Shown: positions 26,929 to 27,065 of the stretch, one piece after another
Layout: each line of letters begins with the position of its first letter
Numbering within the stretch: position 1 is the stretch's first letter
IMG/VR virus record: IMGVR_UViG_3300047551_001464
Coordinates: 1 to 27,065 of that record
Direction: 5' to 3' (one strand)
DNA from: a virus
DNA: 27,065 nucleotides
Program-made: the position numbers and the translations under genes
Notes under the pieces: model-generated
What the model was told of the DNA's origin: nothing
Seen by the model: only the letters and a program-made list of their open reading frames with translations
The model's database searches: none

Positions 26929-27065
26929 TCAAACCTCTTCCACAGCCGCCGTGGAAACAGGCTTCACTTCGGTCAGGGTCATCGTCGCAGGGGCTTGATT
27001 GGCCTTAATCCAATCATGAAGTTTGCCCATCAACTCATGCGAGTTCTTCAGCAAATCGGCTGACC
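26929..27065 (-). CDS. C-terminal end of a gene, cut by the window edge
   Basis: A frame open to the window edge encodes SADLLKNSHELMGKLHDWIK followed by ANQAPATMTLTEVKPVSTAAVEEV and a TGA stop. The first part is helical; the tail is Ala/Thr/Val-rich and unstructured, as in many structural proteins. A terminator-like hairpin follows. Its start lies outside the window and no function can be assigned. Confidence 0.6.
   Translation of the reverse strand, partial: SADLLKNSHELMGKLHDWIKANQAPATMTLTEVKPVSTAAVEEV

Noticed and set aside
1-27065. CRISPR array, integrase, transposase or attachment sites
   Set aside because: No regularly spaced identical repeats, no recombinase motif and no terminal inverted repeats were seen in this window.

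Overview
The window looks like part of the genome of a T4-like tailed phage (a myovirus in Caudoviricetes). Supporting signs are two paralogous gp19-like tail tube proteins, octamer promoters close to the T4 late element TATAAATA (also as CTAAATA and CATAAATA), a block of proteins whose N-termini resemble T4 capsid-targeting sequences with (L/I)xE|(A/G) prohead-protease sites, a phage-type Hsp20, six tRNAs and many tightly overlapping small genes. Three adjacent proteins end in PEP-CTERM-like tails (VP-x-P, hydrophobic helix, arginine cluster). Those tails suggest a Gram-negative host with an exosortase, most plausibly Planctomycetota or Verrucomicrobiota. The host is an inference; no host gene is present.

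Layout. (1) 1-9303, plus strand: an early-type block of small genes of mostly unknown function, with tRNA-Leu, tRNA-Ile and tRNA-Arg, an exostosin-like glycosyltransferase, an AT-richer methyltransferase-like plus family 2 glycosyltransferase pair, and the PEP-CTERM-like proteins at its end. (2) 9296-18204, minus strand: hsp20; then a terminator that runs into a late promoter; then a run of proteins with capsid-targeting-like N-termini, one of which carries a zinc-protease HEYAH motif; a small membrane protein; tRNA-Val; two more proteins of the same N-terminal type; and two holin-like membrane proteins. (3) 18323-19487, plus strand: a short island with tRNA-Lys, tRNA-Met and three small genes. 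(4) 19484-20389, minus strand: a predicted lipoprotein with coiled coil and membrane segments. (5) 20442-20784, plus strand: two small genes, the second a very basic 42-residue peptide. (6) 20781-27065, minus strand: a tail module with a tail tube paralog at each end, a 1473-residue adhesin-like protein with six putative Ig repeats, and a small structural protein. A C-terminal gene fragment lies at the window edge.

Expression. Two promoter classes are visible. Consensus sigma-70 promoters (TTGACA/T, 16-17 nt, TAnnnT) drive early genes and tRNAs. For five genes the -10 box ends only 7-9 nt before the ATG and no ribosome-binding site is present, which predicts leaderless mRNAs. Late-type octamers precede the structural genes, and two of them (before 26869 and before 20389, minus strand) also sit directly on the start codon.

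The most interesting signals are: the block of putatively capsid-packaged, protease-processed proteins, including a zincin, that would be injected with the DNA; the trio of phage-encoded putative exosortase substrates; and the recurring leaderless promoter-ATG layout. All functions come from reading the sequence. No database search was possible.
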